Of a stretch of DNA of 64,000 bases, positions 49,849-59,170 are shown in pieces. The position numbers and the translations under genes were made by a program. The notes beneath the pieces are model-generated. The model was not told the origin of the DNA. It made no database searches and saw only the letters and a list, made by a program, of their open reading frames with translations. The stretch covers positions 1,178,001 through 1,242,000 of the forward strand of contig NZ_NWMW01000001.1 in assembly GCF_002351485.1 (NCBI RefSeq), given 5' to 3'. Within the stretch, counting starts at the first letter, position 1. The number at the start of each line of letters is the position of its first letter. This stretch comes from Sphingomonas spermidinifaciens. Its GTDB lineage: Bacteria > Pseudomonadota > Alphaproteobacteria > Sphingomonadales > Sphingomonadaceae.

Positions 49849-52581
49849 TTATTGCCGCCTCCCCCAATCTCGGACCTGCCTAGCTCCGCCTCTGTTTAGC
49901 TCAACTCCGTCCAAGCCGGCTTGGCCTTCCGTGGCCAAGCGGCGGCGCTCGATGTCCCGGCGACCAGTGCCTAACGCCCTCTGAACATCGTTGCCGACGT
50001 GCTGCCCGCTCGGCCGCGTCGGCTCGGATGAGATCGCCGGCACTCTTGCGTTTACCGCTGACATTAGAGGCATTCGAAGTCCGGCGTCGTCGATTTCAGA
50101 TACTCGTCCGTGTACTTCCGACCGGATGCGCTCGCCTACGTGCTCTACAAAGCGTTGCACGAGGAGATCGCGCTCACCGGACGTCTCTACATCAGTGCTG
50201 CTCCAGTCAGCTGCGCTGGCTGGGTCAAACCGTTTGTACACGAGTGGTGTCGAGGCAATCTCTTGACGAGCGAACTGCAAGAACTCGTCGCTCGCGTTCA
50301 TCACGCCGCTCACGTTTTGCGACGAACTTGTCGACCAGCGTTGTTCAATCCGGCGAGCGTCTTCAAAATAGCGGCGAGCCTCGGCGCTCTCAGTTTGAGC
50401 GCGGGTAGCGGAGGAGGATATTCCGGAGGCTCGGCTTGCCACATCGGAGCGAGAAGTGGTTTCGGCCGAACGCTCGAAGCTGTCTCGACTATGAGTCCAT
50501 CCCCGGTCGGAGGACCAAGACGCCAGCGCTTCTGCGATCTTACTCGAGTCCTTGCTGACGGCTGCAACATCTGTCGCGTTCCAGCGCTTCGAAGCTCCGC
50601 CAGTCACGCCGACGGAAGCTCCAAGACGGCCGATTCCAATTGACGCGCCGACTCCCCCGTCAACCCCTATCGTTCCTGTCAGGAACTTTTCCGTGGCGAT
50701 GGTATCGGCGACTTCGGCACGGAGCCCGAACCGGTTCTGCAGCATCTCCGATGCTCGGCTCACTTCGTTGAAGCCTTCCGAGATAACCGCACGATTATCA
50801 TTACCGTAGCTCTCGGAAACGGAGCGGTCTGTGCTCATGGCATGGCGGAACTCCTGGAAGCGGGTCACCGCATTGCTGGTGCTCTGTACTGCTTGGTTGG
50901 ACAGGGTTTCACCGCGGCTCCGCGTCTCGGACGCAACCTTCGCAGCCTCGGCGGCGACAGACTGCGTGATCTGCGGCATGAAGGGCAGCTTGGAGGCGGG
51001 CACGTCGAGGATCTGATTGCCCGCAAAGCTCGTCGCGAGCGTGCCGGTGTCGTTGAACGCGCGGGTCTGCGCGGCACCATAGGTGAAGCTGGGCGCCTGG
51101 TTCCACTGGTCGTGCTGGCGGGTCTGCACCGTCTGGTTGTCGAAGCTCGAGTTGCCTAGCGCGATGTTGCCGGTCGACGCTTCCCGCGCGGCTTCCTCCG
51201 CAGCGTTCTGTGACGGGTTCAGATAGGTAGTCGCCTGGCTCGAGATCGCCATCGCGCCGCGGGCAATGCCGCCTGCAAGGAAGGGGATCGAGGCGACGAG
51301 ATAGCCCGCGAGCAGGCCGATGTCGTCGTTGGCCTCCGTCATGCCGGTGAAGCTTGCGAGGGTGAGGCCACTGCCGCTGCTGGCGCCCGCTACCTCGGCC
51401 GCCCCTTTGAACATCATCACCATGTGGAGGATGACGTACAGGGGACCCCACGCTGCGAGATAGAAGAAGCCGGTGACATAGCCTTTCAGAGCGTACGGCC
51501 CGCTGCGCGGCATCAGGAACAGCGGGAAGAGCACCGGGAACAGCGCGTAGAAGACCACCGTCAGGACGATGTTGAGGACGGGCACCCACTTCATCGCGGC
51601 ATGCGCGATCGAGCCGTAGGTCCGCTCGGTCTGAATGTCGGCGCGGGTCTGGGCATAGACGTCGACGCTGCCGGTGCCGCTCGTGCCTGCCGCGCTGTGC
51701 ATCGCCTGCTGCATGGCGTTGATCGTGAGGGATTGCCGCAGAATGGTGCTCGCGGACGCGGACACGCCGGTCAGATACTGGTAGGCAACCGGCAGGTCGG
51801 CGAAGAGCTTGGCGCGGGCGAGATCGGTCGTCTGCTTGGGGTAGAGCTGCCTGCCGAAGACGCGGCCGAGATCGTCGACCATGCCGTTCCACTGGCCGCT
51901 GAGCGCTGTGTACGCCTCGCGGCAGGTCTGGATGCTTGAGGTGACCGCGCCCGAACCATCGCGCGTCAGGAACCGCTGTGCACGCGCCTGGCTGCCGGGC
52001 GCGATCGCGTTCCAGAGGTCGGGTGCCTTCGCCAGCGTCTCCATCGAGTAGCGGCCGAGCAGCACGTCATAGAAGACGCATTGCTTGAAGTGCTCGTCGA
52101 GGTTGGCCGCGAACTCGGGATCGTTGATCCTGAGGCTCCGGGTCGCTTCGAACAGCCGCGAGCCGTAGATCATGCCGTTGCGGCTGTAGTCGAGATCGCC
52201 CGGCAGGCCGAAGACCAGCTCGGACGAGCGGACGAGATAGTCCCCGACCTGGCTCGTGAAGCTCGCCATCATCGCGAGGCCGAGCGGCACGTTGGCGACC
52301 TGCGCGGGCGCGAGGCTCGGGTTAATGCGATCGGTGACGTGCACGTCGAGCCGCGGCACCATCAGCACCATGTACATGAGCGTGGCCTGGAGGAACCAGT
52401 GCAGCCACGCCTTCCAGTCGAGGTTGAAGGCGACGATCAGGACCGAATAGGCGAGCCCCATAACCATTACGACCTGGAGAAGGCTCTTGTAACCCCCCGC
52501 CCCGGTCCAGGCCGCGACTGCGTTGAGGACGTTGACGATGTACTCGCCGCCGCCGATCGTGAAGAGCTCGACCGTGCCCAT
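49849..52581 (-). CDS. traG: TraG, mating-pair stabilisation protein
   Basis: A 910-residue protein from the ATG at 52581 (MGTVELFTIGGGEYI), with GGACGAG upstream; an alternative start at 52614 overlaps traH. The N-terminal 480 residues are the TraG_N domain, with membrane helices near residues 35-55, 58-75 and 350-470. The C-terminal region is Ser/Thr/Arg-rich and helical, extending to the periplasm; in F it contributes to mating-pair stabilisation and entry exclusion. It is the last gene of the operon on the minus strand. The codon use near the 3' end (49.9-50.9 kb) is visibly less GC-rich than the rest, suggesting that the C-terminal domain was exchanged. Confidence 0.9.
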   Translation of the reverse strand: MGTVELFTIGGGEYIVNVLNAVAAWTGAGGYKSLLQVVMVMGLAYSVLIVAFNLDWKAWLHWFLQATLMYMVLMVPRLDVHVTDRINPSLAPAQVANVPLGLAMMASFTSQVGDYLVRSSELVFGLPGDLDYSRNGMIYGSRLFEATRSLRINDPEFAANLDEHFKQCVFYDVLLGRYSMETLAKAPDLWNAIAPGSQARAQRFLTRDGSGAVTSSIQTCREAYTALSGQWNGMVDDLGRVFGRQLYPKQTTDLARAKLFADLPVAYQYLTGVSASASTILRQSLTINAMQQAMHSAAGTSGTGSVDVYAQTRADIQTERTYGSIAHAAMKWVPVLNIVLTVVFYALFPVLFPLFLMPRSGPYALKGYVTGFFYLAAWGPLYVILHMVMMFKGAAEVAGASSGSGLTLASFTGMTEANDDIGLLAGYLVASIPFLAGGIARGAMAISSQATTYLNPSQNAAEEAAREASTGNIALGNSSFDNQTVQTRQHDQWNQAPSFTYGAAQTRAFNDTGTLATSFAGNQILDVPASKLPFMPQITQSVAAEAAKVASETRSRGETLSNQAVQSTSNAVTRFQEFRHAMSTDRSVSESYGNDNRAVISEGFNEVSRASEMLQNRFGLRAEVADTIATEKFLTGTIGVDGGVGASIGIGRLGASVGVTGGASKRWNATDVAAVSKDSSKIAEALASWSSDRGWTHSRDSFERSAETTSRSDVASRASGISSSATRAQTESAEARRYFEDARRIEQRWSTSSSQNVSGVMNASDEFLQFARQEIASTPLVYKRFDPASAADWSSTDVETSGERDLLVQRFVEHVGERIRSEVHGRVSEIDDAGLRMPLMSAVNARVPAISSEPTRPSGQHVGNDVQRALGTGRRDIERRRLATEGQAGLDGVELNRGGARQVRDWGRRQ

Positions 52582-52600
52582 CTCGTCCTGACCCCGAAGC

Positions 52601-54142
52601 TTAGTTGAGGCCACGCGCGGCGACGCCGCGGGACCAGTCTAGCGACGCCGCCATCCCCGGCGACATGGAATTAGCGAGCACGTTCTCGAGGAACTGCGTC
52701 TTCTGGATGATCGCCATGATCGCGGTCACCCGCGCCTGGGTCGTCTGCTGGCGATCGGCGAGCGTGGTCCGCGCAGTGTTGATCTGCGCCGTCCAGGCGG
52801 CGAGCTTCGCCTCGTCGGCGGCGATGAAGGTCGCCTTCGACTTGCCGACCTCGCTCACCATCTGGTCGAGGATTGCGTAGAGCAGGTCGATGGATGCGAT
52901 CTCGGCCAGGGTCGAGCGGTCGTCGGTCGAGAGCCCGCGGGCATAGGCAGCCTGGACCGTCAGGATCTTGTAGAGCGGGATCGAGGAAATCTGGAGCAGC
53001 TCCTTCTGCTCGGGGCTGATCGCGGTATCGCTGCGGATCGCCTCGACCATCCCGTCGATCAGTGCAGTGACGCGGGGCCGGAGCGCCTTGGCGGAGGGGA
53101 CCGACAAGGGCGCGAGCGTCGGATTGAGGCACTGGTCCTCAGTGTCGCAGCGGTAGACCTGGACCTCGCCCGCGCTGGTTCCGTCGAGGAGTGCCGTCAC
53201 GAGCGTCGACGTCGTGTCGCCGGTCAGCGGCTGGAAGCGGCCCGGATCGCTGTCGGTCGGCGGCACGTAGATGATCGTGCCGACCATCGTCATGACGTAC
53301 TCGGCAAGGTCGCGATCAAAGCTGCCGCCCGAGTTGAAGAACTTGGACCCGCGGAGGACGTGCCAGGTGTAGTTGCGCGGCACCGCGCTGTTCACCGCAT
53401 CCCACTCGGACGGATCGGCGCCGTTGATGGTCGAGCTGCGCTCGCCCTTGCTGCCGCAGCCGTGCTTGGCGGCGGCATAGTCCGAGAAGATGCCGTCGGA
53501 GTTGCCGATCGCCTCGCAGATGGCCTTGTCGGCGAGGTCGCCCTTCGGCCAGACTGAGCCGACGAGCGCCTGCGCGGCCTCGCAGCTCGAGATGTTGAGG
53601 TTGTTCATGAGCTGCGCCTTTTGAGCGAACTCATCCATGACCTTCGAGCATTCGGGGCAGACGGTGTCGATCGCGAGCTTGAAGGCGAAGCCGACCGCGT
53701 TGTTCGCGACCGCCTTCAGCATGGCGACGATCTCGCTCGAGTTGATGAACGAGAAGGATCCCGCGAACAGGTCAATCCCGCCGCAGCCGGCACGGGCCGA
53801 GGGCAGCTGCAGGTTGGCGAGGTTGGTCGTCTTCTGGGGAAAGCGCGTCCAGACGTTGCCGAGGCTGTAATAGCCCGCCGACTGGCCCTGGAAGGCGCTC
53901 GGCCCGGTCACGTTGGCGGCACCGCCTGCGTCCGCCACGAACTTGTCCATAGCGCCGCCGACGTCGGCCGCTGCGGGGGCAGCCGGCAGGACCAGCGGCA
54001 CCACGGCGCCGGCGAGGCTCAGCGAGCAGGCCAGCGTGCCGGCAATGCGCCCGCAGCGGCCGAGAGCAGCGCCCGTGATGTCGAGCGCGGAACGGGCGAG
54101 CGCGCGCAGGCGCTCGCCAACGGACGCTGGGTCAATAGTCAC
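52601..54142 (-). CDS. traH: TraH, pilus assembly protein
   Basis: A 513-residue exported protein of the TraH family. The N-terminal signal is a hydrophobic segment (about residues 33-58, AGTLACSLSLAGAVVPLVLP). Family segments include VTGPSAFQGQSAGYYSLGNVW, GCGGIDLFAGSFSFIN, TVCPECSKVMDEFAQKAQ, and CEAAQALVGSVW. TraH acts in the periplasm in F-pilus assembly with TraF, TraU and TraW. It overlaps traF by 11 bases. The protein is longer than F TraH at its N-terminus. Confidence 0.95.
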   Translation of the reverse strand: MTIDPASVGERLRALARSALDITGAALGRCGRIAGTLACSLSLAGAVVPLVLPAAPAAADVGGAMDKFVADAGGAANVTGPSAFQGQSAGYYSLGNVWTRFPQKTTNLANLQLPSARAGCGGIDLFAGSFSFINSSEIVAMLKAVANNAVGFAFKLAIDTVCPECSKVMDEFAQKAQLMNNLNISSCEAAQALVGSVWPKGDLADKAICEAIGNSDGIFSDYAAAKHGCGSKGERSSTINGADPSEWDAVNSAVPRNYTWHVLRGSKFFNSGGSFDRDLAEYVMTMVGTIIYVPPTDSDPGRFQPLTGDTTSTLVTALLDGTSAGEVQVYRCDTEDQCLNPTLAPLSVPSAKALRPRVTALIDGMVEAIRSDTAISPEQKELLQISSIPLYKILTVQAAYARGLSTDDRSTLAEIASIDLLYAILDQMVSEVGKSKATFIAADEAKLAAWTAQINTARTTLADRQQTTQARVTAIMAIIQKTQFLENVLANSMSPGMAASLDWSRGVAARGLN

Positions 54143-54953
54143 TGCCGGCCTTTCGCTGGGTGAGGAGGAAGATGCGCTCCATCAGCTCGTCGGCAGCGAT
54201 GATGCCGTAGCCGATGGGGATGGCGGTCTGGGTCGCGCTATCGAACAGGACCACGGCGGGCGTGACCTTGGCGGTAAGGCCCATTCGTGCCCGTTGGTTG
54301 GTCTCGACAGTGTAGCGCGGGAAGGTCTCGGACGGGCCGCCATCGGTCGAGATCGCGCGAACGGTCAGGTGGTGGGTATCGGCGACCGCCTTCACAATCG
54401 GGGACATGACCCGGCACGCCCCACAGCTCTGCGCGAAGAAGTAAAACAGCCCGTAGCGCTGGCCCAGCCGATCGAGCGCTTGGTCGCGCTCGACCTTGCG
54501 GGCATCGGACCATTGCTGCTTCGCGACCGTCCCGACGGGTCGCTCGAGCGTGTAATCGAGCTCGGGCCTCTGCCAGAGCGCGCGCTGCCAGACGTCACCG
54601 AACAGCGAAGCACGGTCGAGCTGCGCCCGCTGGAAGCGGATATAGGCGGCGACGTTGTCAGGCGTCGGCTCGAGGATCGCGCGCGCCTTGAGCTCGCGCA
54701 GCTCGGCGGTGATCGCGTCGAGCTTTTCCGCCGCGGTCGGTGCCGGCGGCACCGGCGCGGCCGGCGTGTCGGGCTCCTCCACCTTGGGCCGTTCGCAGTA
54801 GAACCAGGTCCCGAGATGGCGATCCTGGCAGTAGAAGCGGTCGCCGATCTGGACCGGTCGCGCCGGGTCCGGCGGCGTCTGGGCCGGGGCCGATGCGGCG
54901 AGCACGAGGCTGAGCGTCGCCACCACGCGGCGACCGAGGCGAGCGGGGTTCAT
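54132..54953 (-). CDS. traF: TraF, thioredoxin-fold pilus assembly protein
   Basis: A 273-residue periplasmic protein with a signal sequence (about residues 1-25, LSLVLAASAPAQ). The C-terminal half is a thioredoxin-like domain, with GLFYFFAQSCGACRVMSPIV containing a CGAC active site and TPAVVLFDSAT the cis-Pro loop. F TraF lacks the redox pair, whereas this one keeps it, so it may act as a disulfide isomerase for TraN, TraH and TraU. It overlaps traN by four bases (ATGA) and traH by 11 bases. Confidence 0.95.
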   Translation of the reverse strand: MNPARLGRRVVATLSLVLAASAPAQTPPDPARPVQIGDRFYCQDRHLGTWFYCERPKVEEPDTPAAPVPPAPTAAEKLDAITAELRELKARAILEPTPDNVAAYIRFQRAQLDRASLFGDVWQRALWQRPELDYTLERPVGTVAKQQWSDARKVERDQALDRLGQRYGLFYFFAQSCGACRVMSPIVKAVADTHHLTVRAISTDGGPSETFPRYTVETNQRARMGLTAKVTPAVVLFDSATQTAIPIGYGIIAADELMERIFLLTQRKAGSDY

Positions 54954-56692
54954 CGGCCGCCTCCGTTCACCGCATAATAATCGGCGATCTTCTGTTGCAG
55001 GGTGGCGACGGTGCCGAGCTCATCGGGGAGCTTGGCGGCATCCTGGAACTCGGCATAGACCTCGGAAAAGTCCATGCGGCTGAGGTCGAGCCGGGCGAAC
55101 TCGTCGATGGTGAAGCCCTGGCAGCTCTCCTTCTTCGGGCTGCCCCACGGCTTGTTGATCTGGGCCCTGCCCTGCTCCTGCAGGATGCGGCTGAGCTTCG
55201 ATTCGAAGCAGCAGTAGGCCTTCTTCTTGGTAACGCAGATGCCGAAGACGCTGTCGGAGCAATAGCTGCCGACATAGTGGCAGAGACCCTGGGCGTCGCG
55301 CTGGTGAAGCAGGACCTCCTCGCGATCGCAGCCGAGCGTCACCAGCAGCTGCGAATAAGGGATCAGCGGGAAGGCCTTGCCCGCGCAGCAGTTGAGGATG
55401 CCGAACACCTTGGAGTGGCAGGTATCGCGCTCGCCCTTGAACAGGGTCAGCTTGGCGGGATCAAACTCCTTGCCGGCTTGGGCAGCGGCGTTGAGCGCCA
55501 CCGCCGCATCCTTGAACTCGTCATTGGGCTGGCGATCGATCGTCTCGCACTCGCCGTTGACGCAGTAGATGTCGCCATCGCAGACATACTGCTTGGCTGG
55601 CGTCGGCCCGCCCGGCACCGTGCAGCTGTAGATCCGCTCGCGGGTTGGGCACGGCGTTTCGTCGGTCAGGCACTCCTCGCGCTCGAACCGACAGTCCTTG
55701 TTCGCCTCCAGCGCATCGCAGTTCTGCGCCGGCACGGCCTTGTGGCATTCGTAGGTCCGCTGCCACGCCCAGCACGGCTTGGTCACCGAGACGCCATCGA
55801 TCACCCGCGTCACGGGATCGCTCGAGGTGCAGGTCTCCGCCGTGCTCGTGCAGCCGCTGTCGCCGGCAAGACTCGCGCAGGCTCCCTCGTCGCGACGCTC
55901 GGCCACGCTGCTCTGGGTCTCGGTGCCGCGGAGCGTGGCGCCAGGCACGGGCGCGTCGCAGAGGAGCTCCTCGACCGGCTCACCGGGCTCGGTGCAATAT
56001 TGGTACGGCGGCTTGCTGTAGCCTTGCAGGCAGCGTCCTTCGTGCGAACCGGTGCGCTGGCACGAGGCCTGCTCGAACAGGCTGCAATCATCGACGCGGT
56101 TGAAGCCAGCGTTAAAGTCGCTGCACCAGTAGCGATAGCCGGTCTTCTTGGTCACAGAAACGACCAGCGGGATCGCGCAGCTCGCCGTCCGCTGCTCAAG
56201 CGCGACCCCGTCGTTGCAGGTGGCCTCGTAGGTGCCGCTCGCACCGGTCGAGGGCGGCAGCTCGCGGCAGCTGCCCTGGCCGCCGCCGACGCTCATGCCG
56301 CTGACATAAGTCGCGGGATCGTCGGAGATGGTGCGTCCGCGCGCGATCGTCGCCTCGATGTCCTCGACTGCCACGCGCGGCCGGCGGTCGAGGGAGGAGC
56401 GGACGGTCGCATAGCCCTCGTCGCTCGACGCAGCCGAGGCCGCCTGGGCGGCGATCGCGTCGGGATCGTCGAACAGCGCGGATTGCGAGGGCGTGCCGGC
56501 GAAGCCCGGCACGCGATCGGCCGTGGGCGCCGTCTTGGCCGCGTCCTGCGCCTTGCCGAGAACATCGCTGCCGAACGCCTTGCCGTCGGCGCGTGCGGCT
56601 TCGGTCTGGCTCTGGCCGAGCGCCCCGCCTGCGCCGAGCCCGGCGGCGAACAGGGCGAGCGCGAGCCCCAGGCTGGTGCGGGCCGGACTCAC
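54950..56692 (-). CDS. traN: TraN, mating-pair stabilisation outer-membrane protein
   Basis: A 580-residue cysteine-rich exported protein; the signal peptide ends near residue 26 (AGGALGQ). Many Cys pairs occur throughout, for instance CRELPPSTGASGTYEATC, DCSLFEQASCQ, CEPG-like YCTEPGEP, and the C-terminal block GILNCCAGKAFPL, GICVTKKKAYCCFESKLSRIL and ESCQGFTIDEFARLDLSRM, which is the most conserved part of TraN. TraN is an outer-membrane adhesin that stabilises mating pairs through a recipient receptor. The central region (residues 140-380) is probably the variable receptor-recognition tip. It overlaps trbC by four bases. Confidence 0.95.
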   Translation of the reverse strand: MSPARTSLGLALALFAAGLGAGGALGQSQTEAARADGKAFGSDVLGKAQDAAKTAPTADRVPGFAGTPSQSALFDDPDAIAAQAASAASSDEGYATVRSSLDRRPRVAVEDIEATIARGRTISDDPATYVSGMSVGGGQGSCRELPPSTGASGTYEATCNDGVALEQRTASCAIPLVVSVTKKTGYRYWCSDFNAGFNRVDDCSLFEQASCQRTGSHEGRCLQGYSKPPYQYCTEPGEPVEELLCDAPVPGATLRGTETQSSVAERRDEGACASLAGDSGCTSTAETCTSSDPVTRVIDGVSVTKPCWAWQRTYECHKAVPAQNCDALEANKDCRFEREECLTDETPCPTRERIYSCTVPGGPTPAKQYVCDGDIYCVNGECETIDRQPNDEFKDAAVALNAAAQAGKEFDPAKLTLFKGERDTCHSKVFGILNCCAGKAFPLIPYSQLLVTLGCDREEVLLHQRDAQGLCHYVGSYCSDSVFGICVTKKKAYCCFESKLSRILQEQGRAQINKPWGSPKKESCQGFTIDEFARLDLSRMDFSEVYAEFQDAAKLPDELGTVATLQQKIADYYAVNGGGR

Positions 56693-57441
56693 TGCGCCTC
56701 TCCCAGCCGGGCACGATAGACCGCCGCGACCCGGGCACCGGGACCACCGCCGCGGGCGAAGGTGTCGAGCGCGTGCGCCAGCGTGACATTACCGTCCAGG
56801 CGATCATGCGGCGGCAGCGTCGTCCGGCAATCGAACCCGTCACACAGGTCGAAGTCGGTGGCGGTCACGACATAAGCCGGCACGGCCTCGACGTCGAAGG
56901 CACGGAACAGCCGCGGATCGATACCCACCGCCGCCTTGACCTCCCCGGGCGGCAGCACCTTGGCAAGCGCGGTCGTGAACGTCCTGGCCGAGTTGCCGGG
57001 CAAGCCGCGGAACACGACCACGCCGCCTGCGTGTGCGACGTCCGCGATCATCGCCTTGAGCGAAGCGGACGGCATCGACAGGCTGGCGAACGCGACCAGC
57101 CGCGGCGCGTCCTCCGGCGCCATCTGCTTGGCCGTGGCGGCGACCATGCCGTCGAAGTCGAAGGTCGCGACCGGATCACCGCTGGTCTTGGTCGAGGCGT
57201 AGCGGACGGCAGCAGCGCGGGCCGAGACCGCATTGTCGGCGGCTTCCCGGCGGAGCGCCTCGCCGCGCCGGGCGACGACGTTGGTGAGCGCTTCGGCTTC
57301 CTGCGACGACAGCTTGGCCCGCGCACGAACCTTAGCGAGGTCGAGACCGTCGACGGTCTGCGCGCCCGAGGCGGCGGCGAGGCCGAGCAGCAAGCCGGCG
57401 AAGGCAGCGGTGCCGGCGATGAGGGGGAGACGGCGCCGCAT
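56689..57441 (-). CDS. trbC: TrbC, F-type pilus assembly protein
   Basis: A 250-residue exported protein beginning MRRRLPLIAGTAAFAGLLLG, a clear signal sequence. The TrbC_Ftype domain spans the C-terminal 130 residues: LVAFASLSMPSASLKAMIAD, then GGVVVFRGLPGN, and GIDPRLFRAFDVEAVPAYVV. In F, TrbC works with TraW in periplasmic pilus assembly. The start at 57441 is fixed by the one-base overlap with the traU stop (TGATG); a longer in-frame reading to 58566 is antisense-free but overlaps traU and was rejected. Confidence 0.9.
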   Translation of the reverse strand: MRRRLPLIAGTAAFAGLLLGLAAASGAQTVDGLDLAKVRARAKLSSQEAEALTNVVARRGEALRREAADNAVSARAAAVRYASTKTSGDPVATFDFDGMVAATAKQMAPEDAPRLVAFASLSMPSASLKAMIADVAHAGGVVVFRGLPGNSARTFTTALAKVLPPGEVKAAVGIDPRLFRAFDVEAVPAYVVTATDFDLCDGFDCRTTLPPHDRLDGNVTLAHALDTFARGGGPGARVAAVYRARLGEAQ

Positions 57442-58529
57442 CACAGCACGCAGCAGTTGCGTTTGCGCCAGACGAGATAGCCCATATCTTCTCCGATGGC
57501 GGGATAGACCTGGCCGGCCGACATTAAGGTGGTCGACGCGCCGATCGGCGCGCAGGCGTAGCGCCCGCCGGTCTGGGGATTGGGGTTGGTGGCCTGGAAG
57601 CGATATTGCTGCTTCCGCATCACCGGCATGAGGTAGCTGCCGCACAGGCCCTTGCTGCCCATCGTGCCCCAGGCGACGAGCTCGCGGTGGAGCTTGTAGG
57701 CGAAGCGGGCGAGCGCGAGCCGCGACGCCTGCACATGGCCGATCGAGGCACCGACGTTGCCGTTCAGCGGATACATCGTGCCCTGACAGCCTGCGCACCA
57801 GAACAGGGGATCGGTCGGCAGCTTGGCAGTGGCCGCGACGCAGTCGGCGGCGCAGGCGGCGAGCGCCAGCGGATTGGCGAACAGCACCGCCTCGGGGTTG
57901 ATGATCGCGGTGAGCTCGGAGTCCTGCCAGAGCGGATCGACCTCCGTGATGTAGAGTATGTCGATCGAACCGGTCTCGAGGCAGAGGAAGTCCGCCACGA
58001 TGTTCATCCAGTAGATGAGCGGATAGGCGTACCAGTGGACGTGCCAGCCGCTGGTATTCTGCGCCTTGCCGCCGACCGCGCTCGGCCCGGCGATCGTCTT
58101 GAAGCCGATGTCGAAGCCGGGGTCGAGCTTGAGGCCGCCGAGGTTCACGAAGCACCACGGCTTCATGCTGACGTCGGCGAGCCGGACCGGCTCCCAGAAG
58201 CCCATGGCAATTCCGACCCGCAGGCCGCAGGCGCAGACCGGCAGCGTCGGATTGTCGGTATCGGAACGGCCAGCGAGCGACGGCCAGATGTTGAGCCCGC
58301 CCACCGACATCGGGAACAGGCAGCTCCAGCACACGTCGGTGATCGGGTTGACGAAGCGGCCGGTGCACTTGCCGGGCGTGCCCTCCGCCCGCGCTGGTGA
58401 CGCGAGCGCGAGGCCGACGATGGCGAAGAGCGCGACGACCGCGGCCAGACCGAGGCGCAGGCGGCGACGCGCGGCCGCTTGGCGCTCGCGCGATGCGGCA
58501 AACCACTCGCGATTGCTCATCGCGCTCAC
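57441..58529 (-). CDS. traU: TraU, DNA-transfer protein
   Basis: A 362-residue TraU. GTG at 58529 is chosen because AGGAGG lies seven to eight bases upstream; ATG at 58520 is the alternative. The signal is near residues 25-48. TraU segments include RFVNPITDVCWSCLFPMSVG, CACGLRVGIAMGFWEPVRL, PWCFVNLGGLKLDPGF, ADFLCLETGSIDILYITE and FWCAGCQGTMYPLNG; the cysteines form disulfides in the periplasm. TraU is more important for DNA transfer than for pilus assembly in F. The stop overlaps the trbC start by one base. Confidence 0.95.
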   Translation of the reverse strand: MSAMSNREWFAASRERQAAARRRLRLGLAAVVALFAIVGLALASPARAEGTPGKCTGRFVNPITDVCWSCLFPMSVGGLNIWPSLAGRSDTDNPTLPVCACGLRVGIAMGFWEPVRLADVSMKPWCFVNLGGLKLDPGFDIGFKTIAGPSAVGGKAQNTSGWHVHWYAYPLIYWMNIVADFLCLETGSIDILYITEVDPLWQDSELTAIINPEAVLFANPLALAACAADCVAATAKLPTDPLFWCAGCQGTMYPLNGNVGASIGHVQASRLALARFAYKLHRELVAWGTMGSKGLCGSYLMPVMRKQQYRFQATNPNPQTGGRYACAPIGASTTLMSAGQVYPAIGEDMGYLVWRKRNCCVL

Positions 58530-59170
58530 TTTCGGCCTCCTTTTGTTCCCCGAAGCACCAGCTCACGGACGGCGAGCGTGCGGCCCTGCTGCTCGACCAC
58601 GGCCGGCACGGCGCGGATGCCGAAATGGCGGGTGAGCGTGCCCTTCTGGTCGAAGTAGAAGCGGCGCTGCTCGGCCTTCATCAAGGCGAATGGCGAGCCC
58701 GACACCAGGATCAGCTTGGCGTTGAGCGCCGTCGTGGCGCCCATCGCCCAGGCAACCTGGCCCTCATCGTCGCCGTCGAGGAAGACGAGCCGCTGGCGCA
58801 GCGGCACCGTGTCGAGTGGGTTCACGCGGGTGCCTGCGGGCACGACGACGCGGCCGCGCGCGTCGCGCAGATCCGCGTTCACGGTGATCGTCGGATCGAA
58901 GGTCCAGCGCCGCTCCTCGGCGGCACGACCGATCCCCGGCACCGGCGCCGGTCGGCGAACCTGAGCAGCGGTCCGCTCCGCGAGCTGGCGGTTGGCGCGG
59001 TCGATCTCGCCCGACGCCTGCATCGCGGTCAGCCGCTTGTGGATGACCGAGAGCAGGTCGGCCTCGACCACCGGAAAGAGCGCGCCCTGCTGACCATAGT
59101 CGCGGGCGCGCGCCGGCCCTGCCGCGGCAAGACAGCTTGCCAGCAGTACGAGGTGGAGGCGCCGGCTCAC
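58526..59170 (-). CDS. traW: TraW, pilus assembly protein
   Basis: A 214-residue TraW starting at GTG 59170 (VSRRLHLVLLASC), which gives a proper signal sequence and overlaps the S26 peptidase stop by four bases; an ATG further upstream would extend into that gene. Family features are YGQQGALFPVVEADLLSVIH near the mature N-terminus, and RVNPLDTVPLRQRLVFLDGDDEGQ, then GSPFALMKAEQRRFYFDQKG and HFGIRAVPAVVEQ. TraW acts with TrbC in the periplasm. Confidence 0.9.
   Translation of the reverse strand: MSRRLHLVLLASCLAAAGPARARDYGQQGALFPVVEADLLSVIHKRLTAMQASGEIDRANRQLAERTAAQVRRPAPVPGIGRAAEERRWTFDPTITVNADLRDARGRVVVPAGTRVNPLDTVPLRQRLVFLDGDDEGQVAWAMGATTALNAKLILVSGSPFALMKAEQRRFYFDQKGTLTRHFGIRAVPAVVEQQGRTLAVRELVLRGTKGGRK

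Noticed and set aside
49453..49899. 148-codon plus-strand frame starting MSGRNAYHRL
   Set aside because: It shows no hydrophobic or domain pattern and overlaps the better supported tail-anchored gene in another frame as well as the traG 3' end.
54995..56719. 574-codon plus-strand frame
   Set aside because: Antisense to traN; low-complexity Ala/Leu/Gly/Arg sequence produced by reading TraN codons in reverse.
57442..58566. Extension of trbC through traU in another frame
   Set aside because: traU fills this region with clear family motifs; trbC has its own start with a signal peptide at 57441.
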